64,000 bases of DNA from Clostridia bacterium (GTDB taxonomy: Bacteria; Bacillota; Clostridia; Oscillospirales; Acutalibacteraceae): contig JAKSQM010000002.1 of NCBI GenBank assembly GCA_024404115.1, positions 186,001 through 250,000 of the forward strand, read 5' to 3'. Made by a program: the position numbers and the translations under genes. Shown here in pieces: positions 17,352 through 25,219 of this stretch (position 1 is the first letter of the stretch; the number at the start of each line of letters is the position of its first letter). The notes beneath the pieces were generated by a model. It did not search any database. It was given only the letters and a program-made list of their open reading frames with translations, and was not told the origin of the DNA.

Positions 17352-17578
17352 GATTAGTAATAACCACGGTACCACCCGTATTGTCGCCAAAGCGACCACT
17401 CAACGGCTCAGACAAGCCTGCGGTTTTTAACGAAACCACCCGAAGCCTCTTACTGGCAATTCAGAAGCCCTGCTCTGATACGAGACAGCTGAAAAGGATT
17501 TTTACCGTATCGCACCAAAAACGGCTCTCTGAAAAATTTGCCCTGTCAGCTTAATATCTTCACTGCATTTGATTATTT
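17315..17578 (-). promoter_or_regulatory. T-box riboswitch leader, predicted leucine specifier (CUC)
   Basis: The T-box core CGGGTGGTACCGTGG lies at 17364-17378 (complement). Stem I has the AGAGAG bulge with a GGTG loop. The helices AGCTGA/TCAGCT and GATA/TATC flank a TTAA/TGTCTCG-type internal loop. Positions 4-6 of the 7-base side (17482-17484) read CUC, followed by G. The K-turn purines AGA and GC follow. The UGGU bulge fits discriminator A. Specifier register is the same as in the two other leaders. Confidence 0.9.
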
Positions 17579-17584
17579 TTAGAT

Positions 17585-17613
17585 ATAATAATCTAAAAAA
17601 AGCCGTTTGTCAA
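17585..17613 (-). promoter_or_regulatory. Promoter of the Leu T-box leader
   Basis: Minus strand -35 TTGACA (17608-17613), 17-base spacer, -10 TATTAT (17585-17590). The -10 lies exactly in the centre of a perfect 9-bp inverted repeat (17576-17599), a possible operator. Confidence 0.8.
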
Positions 17614-17649
17614 TGATTAAATTATGTAAAAACTTGATTTATTTTAACA

Positions 17650-18732
17650 TCAGTCAAATATAACGGGCATTCCTGTTTTGCCAGATTCATAGATAGCTTC
17701 AAGAATCTGAGTAACAACATATGCCTGCTCAGGCTTTGTAACAACTTCCTTGTCATAAAGGATTGAGTCAATCCAGCATCTTGCTTCAATAGCTGCGGGG
17801 TCTGCTGATTTGCCGTCAAAGAATGCTACACCGCCAACCTCAAGGTTTGGCTTCTCAACAACCTGAAGATTGTTCTTGACATAGTTAAGACGAAGTCCGT
17901 CTTTCATATCTGCGCCAGCTTTTGTGCCGCAAAGTGATGTTGCAGCTTCGCCAACATCGAGAGTGTTAAGTGCCCAGCTTGATTCAAGAACGATTGTTGC
18001 GCCGTTTTTCATTGTGATAAAGCCAAATGCTGAATCTTCAACGGTATATTTCTCAACATCCCAGTCGCCCCATGCGTTTGCTGTGCCTTTCTGATTGCCA
18101 AGCTTTTTATATACACTGCCCATTACCATCTTAGGCTCATAGTTATCCATCATCCAAAGTGTAAGGTCAAGTGCGTGTGTGCCTATATCAATAAGAGGAC
18201 CGCCGCCCTGCTCATACTCGTTAAGGAAAACGCCCCATGTGGGAACAGCTCTTCTTCTTAATGCGTGAGCTTTTGCATAGTAGATTTCACCAAGCTCATC
18301 ATTCATGCAGCAGGTTTTAAGATACTGAGAGTCTTTTCTGAATCTGCCCTGATAGCCGATTGTGAGCTTTTTGCCTGTTTCTTTTGCGGCGTCAAGCATT
18401 GCCTTTGCTTCTTTTGAATTGATAGCCATTGGCTTTTCGCACATAACATGCTTGCCAGCGTGAAGTGCATCAACTGAAATAAAGCTGTGTGAGCGGTTGG
18501 GTGTGCAAACATGAACAACGTCGATTGTTTCATCTTTAAGAAGCTCTTTATAGTCTGTGTAAGTCTTAGCTCCCTCAATGCCCCATTCTTTTGCTGTTTC
18601 AATTGCTCTTTCTTCAATAATATCGCAGAAAGCAACAATTTCAACTTCCTCAATCTTTTTGAGTGCGGGCAAGTGCTTATGGTTTGCAATTGCGCCACAG
18701 CCAACAAAGCCGATTCTTAACTTCTTATCCAT
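17650..18732 (-). CDS. Gfo/Idh/MocA family NAD(P)-dependent oxidoreductase
   Basis: 360 residues from ATG 18732; AGAGAGG stands before it, and longer in-frame starts would run into the upstream gene. Rossmann motif GFVGCGAIA near the N-terminus, then CEKPMA (the family EKP motif) and GGGPLIDIGTHALDL, which carries the catalytic-region His. Such enzymes oxidise or reduce sugars or cyclitols in the cytosol with NAD(P). The exact substrate cannot be read. It is the last gene after queA, HipA-like, tgt and GDPD, 13 bases behind the GDPD stop. Confidence 0.93.
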   Translation of the reverse strand: MDKKLRIGFVGCGAIANHKHLPALKKIEEVEIVAFCDIIEERAIETAKEWGIEGAKTYTDYKELLKDETIDVVHVCTPNRSHSFISVDALHAGKHVMCEKPMAINSKEAKAMLDAAKETGKKLTIGYQGRFRKDSQYLKTCCMNDELGEIYYAKAHALRRRAVPTWGVFLNEYEQGGGPLIDIGTHALDLTLWMMDNYEPKMVMGSVYKKLGNQKGTANAWGDWDVEKYTVEDSAFGFITMKNGATIVLESSWALNTLDVGEAATSLCGTKAGADMKDGLRLNYVKNNLQVVEKPNLEVGGVAFFDGKSADPAAIEARCWIDSILYDKEVVTKPEQAYVVTQILEAIYESGKTGMPVIFD

Positions 18733-18745
18733 AGTAATACCTCTC

Positions 18746-19588
18746 TTAGTTACAAAGAATATCTGTTTCAATATATCTGATTCCCATATCATAAAGCATC
18801 TGGGCATCTTCCAAAGTGTTTACAGTCCAGAATGAAACGCCAATGTTGTTGTCGATTGCAAGCTGGATTGAATCTGTATCGTTCTGCTCAAAGTTAGCAG
18901 AGAGCCAAACATTATCACCGATTGCCTTTGCTTCGGCAATGTTTTCTTCTGTGATTTCATCTACAAGATACCATAATTCGATATTTTTATCAAGCTCATT
19001 TATAACTCTCAACTGCTCAAGGTCAAAAGAAATAACAATTGCGCTGTTTTCAAGTCCTTTTGCCTTAACGCTGTCAACAACAGTATAAAGTAAATCGTAG
19101 TTGTCGCCCTTGATTTCTATCTGAGGTCTTGTTTCACTGCCTACAAAAACATCAAGGAATTCATCAAGTGTGGGGATTTTAAGATCTTTGAAGCCCCAGA
19201 AGTTTGTGCCGTTTTTGTATTTGTATGTAAGAAGCTCGTCATATGTGAAATCGCCAACTTCGCCGAACTGCCAGAAGCGTTTGTTAAGGTCAGCACCGTG
19301 GCTGAGAACCCAAACATTGTCTTTAGTGAGGCGGATGTCGCACTCAGCTGTGTAGTAGCCTAATTCAACTGCCTTTTCATAAGCAGGAATTGTGTTTTCG
19401 GGTGCATATGATGTTACACCTCTGTGAGCGGTGAGATAAACAGGGTCATTCTCTTCAACAAATGATGAAATTGAAATAACCTCTTCGGGTTTGTAAATGA
19501 GCTTTTTAATAAGCATTACAGGTGAAAAGCTGAGTGTAAGAATGGGTACGAGCACAACTGCAAGCACCTTATTGATAAATGAAAGCAT
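18746..19588 (-). CDS. Membrane-anchored glycerophosphodiester phosphodiesterase
   Basis: 280 residues. One hydrophobic N-terminal segment (about 5-28) is probably an uncleaved anchor or signal. GDPD domain: TAHRGVTSYAPENT, ECDIRLTKDN, and SHGADLNKRF where most family members have a His-Asp pair, so this Asp position is altered; IEIK and SANFEQ follow. Known members release glycerol-3-phosphate and an alcohol from phospholipid head groups. The gene is 14 bases after tgt. The His of SHG is kept and activity is likely, but unproven. Confidence 0.88.
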   Translation of the reverse strand: MLSFINKVLAVVLVPILTLSFSPVMLIKKLIYKPEEVISISSFVEENDPVYLTAHRGVTSYAPENTIPAYEKAVELGYYTAECDIRLTKDNVWVLSHGADLNKRFWQFGEVGDFTYDELLTYKYKNGTNFWGFKDLKIPTLDEFLDVFVGSETRPQIEIKGDNYDLLYTVVDSVKAKGLENSAIVISFDLEQLRVINELDKNIELWYLVDEITEENIAEAKAIGDNVWLSANFEQNDTDSIQLAIDNNIGVSFWTVNTLEDAQMLYDMGIRYIETDILCN

Positions 19589-19602
19589 AAATAATTCTCC
19601 TT

Positions 19603-20733
19603 TTAAATTCGTGTGTCAAGCACATCAACATATTTGTTTTTAAATTCTGTGAAAGTTCCGTTATCAAGATTGTAACGGATTTTTTCCATCAGCGTATTAT
19701 AGAAATAGAGATTGTGAGTAACGCAAAGGCGCATTGCGAGCATTTCTTTTGCCTTGAAAAGATGTCTGATAAATGCCTTTGAATGACGCTGACAGGTGGG
19801 GCAGTTACAGCCAACCTCAATTGGTGTGTCGTCCTTTTCATACTTGGCATTGTTGATATTGATAATGCCGTTCATTGTGAAAAGATGACCGTGGCGGGCA
19901 TTTCGTGAGGGCATAACGCAGTCAAAAAGGTCAACTCCCCTGCTGACACCCTCAAGAATATTGCCTGGTGTGCCTACACCCATAAGGTAACGGATTTTAT
20001 CCTGTGGCATATAAGGCTCAACAGCCGAAATAATGCGGTACATATCCTCTTTAGGCTCGCCAACAGCAAGTCCGCCGATTGCATAACCGTCAAGGTTAAG
20101 CTCTGCAATTCTCTGCATATTCTCAACTCTTAAATCGTCATATGTACAGCCTTGGTTGATACCGAAAAGAAGCTGTTCTTTATTAAGTGTGTCGGGAAGT
20201 GCTTTAAGGCGCTCCATTTCATCTTTACAGCGAATAAGCCAGCGTACAGTTCTTTCGCATGAAGCTTTGGCATATCTGTATTCGGCAGGGTTCTCTACAC
20301 ATTCGTCAAATGCCATTGCAATTGTTGAAGCAAGGTTTGACTGAATCTGCATACTCTCTTCGGGACCCATGAAAATCTTTCTGCCGTCAACATGGGAAGC
20401 GAAAGTAACGCCCTCTTCCTTGATTTTGCGAAGCTTTGCAAGTGAGAAAACCTGAAATCCGCCACTGTCTGTAAGTACAGGGCCTTTCCAGCCTGTAAAC
20501 TCTCTGATACCGCCAAGCTCCTTAACCAGCTTATCGCCTGGTCTTACATGGAGGTGGTATGTGTTGCAAAGCTGAACCTGACAGCCGATATTTTTTAAAT
20601 CGTAGGCATCAAGTCCGCCCTTGATTGCGCCGCAGGTTGCAACATTCTGAAATGCAGGTGTCTGCACTGTTCCGTGAGGTGTAACGAATTCACCTCGGCG
20701 GGCAAAGCCCTCTTTTTTCAAAATTTTAAGCAT
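19603..20733 (-). CDS. tgt: Queuine tRNA-ribosyltransferase
   Basis: 376 residues, the bacterial Tgt length. LTDSGGFQVFSL with D89, AFDEC with D143, GGLAVGE, nucleophile D271 in FDCVMPSRNARHG, and zinc ligands C309, C311 and C314 with a later His. It exchanges G34 for preQ1 in tRNAs with GUN anticodons. AAAGAGG lies before ATG 20733. It belongs with queA upstream; a HipA-like gene lies between them. Confidence 0.97.
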   Translation of the reverse strand: MLKILKKEGFARRGEFVTPHGTVQTPAFQNVATCGAIKGGLDAYDLKNIGCQVQLCNTYHLHVRPGDKLVKELGGIREFTGWKGPVLTDSGGFQVFSLAKLRKIKEEGVTFASHVDGRKIFMGPEESMQIQSNLASTIAMAFDECVENPAEYRYAKASCERTVRWLIRCKDEMERLKALPDTLNKEQLLFGINQGCTYDDLRVENMQRIAELNLDGYAIGGLAVGEPKEDMYRIISAVEPYMPQDKIRYLMGVGTPGNILEGVSRGVDLFDCVMPSRNARHGHLFTMNGIININNAKYEKDDTPIEVGCNCPTCQRHSKAFIRHLFKAKEMLAMRLCVTHNLYFYNTLMEKIRYNLDNGTFTEFKNKYVDVLDTRI

Positions 20734-20744
20734 AAAAAACCTCT

Positions 20745-21881
20745 TTATTTTTTAATTTCTTCGTTTTTTAAAATATTAAGTCTTTTAAAGAACATCTCTC
20801 TTGTTTTGCTGTCATTAAACCAGTTCGGATCAATATCTTTTATCTGATTAAGACCAATTTTTTTAACTGCTTCAATTGCCGCATCACGCTGAGAAATTCT
20901 TTTTTCTGTAGTCTGGCAGATTGTGCCGTCAACAGTTTCATAAGACAAAAATGATTTATTAAAATCCATCAAGGGATAAAGCTTAGTCAGTTTGTTTTTA
21001 CTGTCTGCATAAAATCCCCAGTTCGCCCAGTGTCTGTCAGTATTGCCAACAAGGTAATCCACAATATTCATCATGTAGTAAGAGTAGCTGTCTTTTTTCT
21101 TGATAAAATCAAAAAGATTTATTTCCTTGTTTCTGCAATAAATTTCAACATATTCGATAGGCACAAGGCACATATCTTCTGATGAAATAATTTTGCTTTT
21201 GCTGACTTTAACATTAGAAAATGTAGATTCTTCATAAGGCACATAATCAATCTTAAAGCATCCGATAATTTTTGAAGCCAGCAATTCTGCTTCAACATCA
21301 CGGGAATCACCGTCTTTTAAAAGATAAAAGACACCGTTTTCTCTTATCCATGCTTTTGGTGCAACACCTGCTGTTCCAACATCACCTGCGGCTTCTTTGC
21401 CGTCAATCAGCTCTGAATTTTGAACAGTGAACTGTCTTCCACAAAGGCTCACATCAGCGAATGAGTTTGAAAGTGAATGTTTGAATAAATTTATGTCTGA
21501 AAAAGTTACTTTTTCGTTGTTGCATTTAACCCAGTAACAGTCTGTAAGGCTGACGCTGTGATATGTGATTGAAATAAACGCTCTTTCTTTATCTGTTGAA
21601 GCCTGCAAAGCACCAATACTGTTTAATATTTCTTTTGCAAACTTTCTGTCAAGGGTCAGCACTCTTGAAGAGCACCAGTAATAAAAATTATTGATGTTAT
21701 CAACCTTTACGGTTATGTCATCATCTTCGATATCGTCAAGATAAAGATTATAAGGCATAAGGCTTTTTTTATAAATTGTGCAGGTGCCGTCCTCACGGAT
21801 TGTGGCAACCATTGTATCCTTACGCATTATAAAAAACTTTTTCCAGTTCTTTTCAGGTTTTCTGATAGTAAAATTATTCAT
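20745..21881 (-). CDS. HipA-like kinase-fold protein of unknown role
   Basis: 378 residues. The C-terminal half carries GNTDRHWANWG (279-289) and LMDFNKSF (D306). These match the HipA-type catalytic loop (Asp-x4-Asn, here D282 and N287) and the metal-binding DFD-like Asp. The N-terminal half (1-200) is not recognised. A Gly-rich stretch GDVGTAGVAPKAW (about 166-178) may correspond to the HipA ATP-site loop. No HipB-like DNA-binding partner is encoded next to it. It lies tightly between queA (27 bases) and tgt (11 bases), with its own GAGGTG site. Kinase fold fairly sure; target unknown. Confidence 0.7.
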   Translation of the reverse strand: MNNFTIRKPEKNWKKFFIMRKDTMVATIREDGTCTIYKKSLMPYNLYLDDIEDDDITVKVDNINNFYYWCSSRVLTLDRKFAKEILNSIGALQASTDKERAFISITYHSVSLTDCYWVKCNNEKVTFSDINLFKHSLSNSFADVSLCGRQFTVQNSELIDGKEAAGDVGTAGVAPKAWIRENGVFYLLKDGDSRDVEAELLASKIIGCFKIDYVPYEESTFSNVKVSKSKIISSEDMCLVPIEYVEIYCRNKEINLFDFIKKKDSYSYYMMNIVDYLVGNTDRHWANWGFYADSKNKLTKLYPLMDFNKSFLSYETVDGTICQTTEKRISQRDAAIEAVKKIGLNQIKDIDPNWFNDSKTREMFFKRLNILKNEEIKK

Positions 21882-21908
21882 TTTTTCACCTCAAGAAACG
21901 AGAATGTA

Positions 21909-22943
21909 TTATTTATGTGAAATGAGCATAGCGTCGCCAAAACTGAAAAATCTATATCTTTCTTCAACAGCAACCTTGTATGCGTTCATTGTGTTGTCAT
22001 ATCCGCAGAATGCGCTGACGAGCATAATCAGTGTGCTTTCGGGAAGATGGAAGTTTGTGAGAAGTCCGTCAATGCACTTGAATTCATAGCCCGGGTAAAT
22101 GAAAATGCTTGTCCAGTCATCATAAGCGCAGACGCAACCCTTTGCCTGACAAACAGATTCAAGAGTACGGCAGCATGTTGTGCCAACGGCAATAACTCTT
22201 TTTCCGTTTTTCTTTGTGTTATTTATAAGCTCGGCTGTTTCTTCGGGGATGCTGTAATGCTCTGAGTGCATTTTGTGGTCTTCGATTTTATCTGCCTTAA
22301 CAGGTCTGAATGTGCCAAGACCAACATGAAGTGTAACAAAGCCGATTTTAACACCCTTTGCTTTCAGCTTCTCTAAAAGTTCGGGGGTGAAGTGCAGACC
22401 TGCGGTGGGTGCGGCGGCAGAGCCAAGCTCCCTTGAATAAACTGTCTGGTATCTTTCTTTGTTTTCAAGTCTTTCTGTAATATAGTGAGGAAGCGGCATT
22501 TCACCAACTCTGTCAAGTACATCATAGAAGTTGTTGCCGTCATAGGTGAATTTTGCAATTCTGTTGCCGTTATCAAGAACTTCAAGAATCTCGGCTTTCA
22601 TTATGCCATCACCAAAGGTGAAAACTGTGCCCTCTTTTGCTCGTTTGCCGGGGCCTGCCAAAACCTCCCAGACATCCTTTTCTTTGCAGGTGAGAAGCAA
22701 AAACTCAACGTGAGCACCTGTGCCCTCTTTAACACCGTAAATTCTTGCTGGAAGCACACGGGTATCATTAAGAATAAGGCAATCGCCCTCTTCAAAATAA
22801 TCGCAGATGTCATAGAAATGCTTGTGCTGGATGTCGCCAGTGATTTTATCAAGCACCATAAGTCGTGATGAATCACGGGGTTCAACAGGGTGCTGAGCTA
22901 TAAGTTCCTCTGGTAAATCATAAAAAAAGTCGCTTGTTTTCAT
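21909..22943 (-). CDS. queA: S-adenosylmethionine:tRNA ribosyltransferase-isomerase
   Basis: 344 residues from ATG 22943; the in-frame TTG just before it is less likely given AGAGG spacing. Typical QueA segments: [60 protein letters not shown]. It converts preQ1-tRNA to epoxyqueuosine-tRNA using SAM. It heads the queA, HipA-like, tgt operon. No preQ1 riboswitch is evident in the 22944-23111 gap. Confidence 0.97.
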   Translation of the reverse strand: MKTSDFFYDLPEELIAQHPVEPRDSSRLMVLDKITGDIQHKHFYDICDYFEEGDCLILNDTRVLPARIYGVKEGTGAHVEFLLLTCKEKDVWEVLAGPGKRAKEGTVFTFGDGIMKAEILEVLDNGNRIAKFTYDGNNFYDVLDRVGEMPLPHYITERLENKERYQTVYSRELGSAAAPTAGLHFTPELLEKLKAKGVKIGFVTLHVGLGTFRPVKADKIEDHKMHSEHYSIPEETAELINNTKKNGKRVIAVGTTCCRTLESVCQAKGCVCAYDDWTSIFIYPGYEFKCIDGLLTNFHLPESTLIMLVSAFCGYDNTMNAYKVAVEERYRFFSFGDAMLISHK

Positions 22944-23002
22944 CAAAATAACCTCTTGTCAAAAAAATATTCTGAATTTTTTAAATTTGTAAAACAAAAA
23001 CA

Positions 23003-23031
23003 TTGACGGATTAAAACGAAAATGTTATTAT
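23003..23031 (+). promoter_or_regulatory. Promoter of asd
   Basis: -35 TTGACG (23003-23008), 17-base spacer, -10 TATTAT (23026-23031), about 75 bases before the asd start. Confidence 0.78.
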
Positions 23032-23111
23032 ATATCGAATTCTTAACCTGTATATTATATTGCAATACGGTTAAAAAAACAATAGTTTTTTTCAAGTAAG
23101 AGGTAATTGTT

Positions 23112-24200
23112 ATGAAAAAATTTAAAGTCGGCATCATCGGTGCAACTGGCATGGTAGGTCAGAGATTTGCATCACTCCTTGAAAACCACCCTTGGTTTGA
23201 GCCTGTGCTTGTTGCTGCAAGCCCCCGTTCAGCAGGCAAAACCTATGAAGAAGCAGTTGGCGCACGCTGGTGCATGCCCACCCCAATGCCCGAAAAGATG
23301 AAAGATTTCATCGTTATGGATGCAACTGCTGATGTTGAGAAAATCGCATCACTTGTTGATTTTGTTTTCTGCGCTGTTGATATGAAGAAAGACGAAATCA
23401 AAGCTCTTGAAGAGAAATATGCAAAGGCTGAATGCCCCGTTGTTTCAAACAACAGTGCGCACAGATTCACTGCTGATGTTCCTATGGTTGTTCCTGAGCT
23501 TAACGCAGCTCACACAGATGTTATTGAAGCACAGAGAAAGCGTCTTGGCACAAAGCGTGGATTTATCGCTGTTAAGTCAAACTGCTCACTTCAAAGCTAT
23601 GTTCCTGCTATTTATCCTCTTGATAAAGCAGGCTACAAAGTTAAGGATGTTCTTGTTTGCACATATCAGGCAATTTCTGGCGCAGGCAAAACATTTGAAA
23701 CATGGCCCGATATGGTTGATAATGTTATCCCCTACATCGGCGGCGAAGAAGAAAAGAGCGAGCAGGAGCCTCTCAAAATTTGGGGTAAGGTTGAAGACGG
23801 CGTTATTAAGACAGCCAGCGAGCCTAACTTCACAGCTCAGTGCATAAGAGTTCCTGTTTCAAACGGTCATATGGGTGCTGTTTTTGTAAGATTTGAAGAT
23901 AAAGTTCCTTCAAAAGAAGAAATTCTTAAAATCTGGAACGAGTTTTCAGCAGAGCCTCAGGAAATGGAGCTTCCTTCTGCTCCCAAGCAGTTCCTCCACT
24001 ATTTCACAGAGGACAATATGCCACAGACAAAGCTTCACAGAGATCTTGAGGGCGGTATGGCTGTTAGCATCGGCAGACTCAGAGAAGACACACAGTATGA
24101 TTACAAGTTCGTTTGCCTTTCACACAACACACTTCGTGGTGCAGCAGGCGGCGCAGTTCTTCTTGCTGAGCTTCTTTGCAAGCAGGGTTACATGGACTAA
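23112..24200 (+). CDS. asd: Aspartate-semialdehyde dehydrogenase
   Basis: 362 residues. NADP-binding GIIGATGMVGQRF at 7-20, catalytic C158 in KSNCSLQSY, and RVPVSNGHMG with the active-site His. The sequence type (ISGAGKTFETWPDMVDNV) is that of the archaeal/fungal-like Asd branch rather than the E. coli branch. It reduces aspartyl phosphate to aspartate semialdehyde for lysine/diaminopimelate, threonine and methionine synthesis. dapA follows after a hairpin. AAGAGG lies 8 bases before the ATG. Confidence 0.95.
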   Translation: MKKFKVGIIGATGMVGQRFASLLENHPWFEPVLVAASPRSAGKTYEEAVGARWCMPTPMPEKMKDFIVMDATADVEKIASLVDFVFCAVDMKKDEIKALEEKYAKAECPVVSNNSAHRFTADVPMVVPELNAAHTDVIEAQRKRLGTKRGFIAVKSNCSLQSYVPAIYPLDKAGYKVKDVLVCTYQAISGAGKTFETWPDMVDNVIPYIGGEEEKSEQEPLKIWGKVEDGVIKTASEPNFTAQCIRVPVSNGHMGAVFVRFEDKVPSKEEILKIWNEFSAEPQEMELPSAPKQFLHYFTEDNMPQTKLHRDLEGGMAVSIGRLREDTQYDYKFVCLSHNTLRGAAGGAVLLAELLCKQGYMD

Positions 24201-24226
24201 TCCATTTTAGGTGTATTTGCATTTTG

Positions 24227-24267
24227 CAGGTATCGGATGTAAAAATCTGATACCTGTTATTTTTTTA
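24227..24267 (+). terminator. Hairpin with U-run between asd and dapA
   Basis: CAGGTATC (24227-24234) pairs with GATACCTG (24249-24256), with an inner GGAT/ATCT extension, followed by a T-rich run to 24267. It lies only 25 bases before dapA, which shows no promoter of its own, so partial read-through is likely. Confidence 0.8.
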
Positions 24268-24292
24268 TTATTACATTTAAGGAGGACTTTTT

Positions 24293-25180
24293 TTGAGAGA
24301 TTCCATTTTCACAGGTGCAGGTGTTGCCCTTGTAACACCATTCCACGAAAACGGAAAAGTAAACTATGAAAAGTTAAAAGAGCTGATTGAGTTTCAGATT
24401 AAAAACAAGACGGATGCACTGATTATGTGCGGAACAACTGGCGAAAGTGCAACGCTCACAGACAAAGAACATATTGAAATTATAAAATTTGCGGTCAAGT
24501 GTGCAGAGAAAAGAGTGCCGATTATTGCCGGCACAGGAAGCAACGACACTGCGCACGCTGTTTCAATGTCTGAGGAAGCGGAAAAAGCAGGTGTTGACGG
24601 ACTTTTAATGGTAACACCCTATTACAACAAAACCTCGCAGGAGGGACTTATTAAGCACTATGAGTTTATCTCAAAGCGTGTCAGCACACCGATTATCGTT
24701 TACAATGTGCCGTCAAGAACGGGTGTGAACATTCAGCCCGAAACATACAGAGAAATTGTGAAGCTCAACAATATTACAGGCATAAAAGAAGCCAACGGCG
24801 ATATTTCATCTGTTGCAAAAACAATGAGCCTTTGCAATGATGAAGTGAATATTTACTCGGGTAATGACGATCAGATTGCGCCAATCTGCGCCCTTGGCGG
24901 TAAGGGTGTTATATCTGTGCTTTCAAATATTCTGCCCCTTGAAACGCACAAAATGGCAATAAGCGGTGTCCGTGGCAGAATGAAAGAATGTTCACGGCTT
25001 CAGAAGCAACATCTTGCCCTTTGCAATGTGCTTTTCAGTGATGTGAACCCTATACCTGTTAAAGAAGCCATGAACCTTATGGGAATGAATGTGGGCAGGT
25101 GCCGACTTCCCCTTTGTGAAATGAGTAAGGTGAAAAAGGAAATCCTCAAAAAAACGCTTATAGAATACGGTCTTATATAA
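24293..25180 (+). CDS. dapA: 4-hydroxy-tetrahydrodipicolinate synthase
   Basis: 295 residues. GTTGESATL (47-55), Schiff-base Lys165 in TGIKEANGD, Y137 in VYNVPSRTG. It condenses pyruvate with aspartate semialdehyde, the first step toward diaminopimelate, directly using the product of asd upstream. The start codon is TTG at 24293, supported by AAGGAGG 7 bases before it and by matching the family N-terminus (FTGAGVALVTPF). No internal promoter is visible. Confidence 0.96.
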   Translation: MRDSIFTGAGVALVTPFHENGKVNYEKLKELIEFQIKNKTDALIMCGTTGESATLTDKEHIEIIKFAVKCAEKRVPIIAGTGSNDTAHAVSMSEEAEKAGVDGLLMVTPYYNKTSQEGLIKHYEFISKRVSTPIIVYNVPSRTGVNIQPETYREIVKLNNITGIKEANGDISSVAKTMSLCNDEVNIYSGNDDQIAPICALGGKGVISVLSNILPLETHKMAISGVRGRMKECSRLQKQHLALCNVLFSDVNPIPVKEAMNLMGMNVGRCRLPLCEMSKVKKEILKKTLIEYGLI

Positions 25181-25186
25181 CGCAAA

Positions 25187-25218
25187 AAGAGCTGCCAAAT
25201 TTGACAGCTCCTTTATTT
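25187..25218. terminator. Bidirectional terminator after dapA
   Basis: GAGCTG (25189-25194) with CAGCTC (25205-25210), extended by CAA/TTG. T-rich tails follow on both strands, ending dapA (plus) and the metallophosphoesterase operon (minus). Confidence 0.85.
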
Positions 25219-25219
25219 T

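Noticed and set aside
23032-23111. Lysine riboswitch in front of asd.
   Set aside because: The leader between the -10 and the start is only about 75 bases, too short for the lysine element, and none of its core motifs are seen.
22944-23111. preQ1 riboswitch in front of queA.
   Set aside because: No short C-rich hairpin followed by the A-rich pseudoknot tail was found on the minus strand of this gap.
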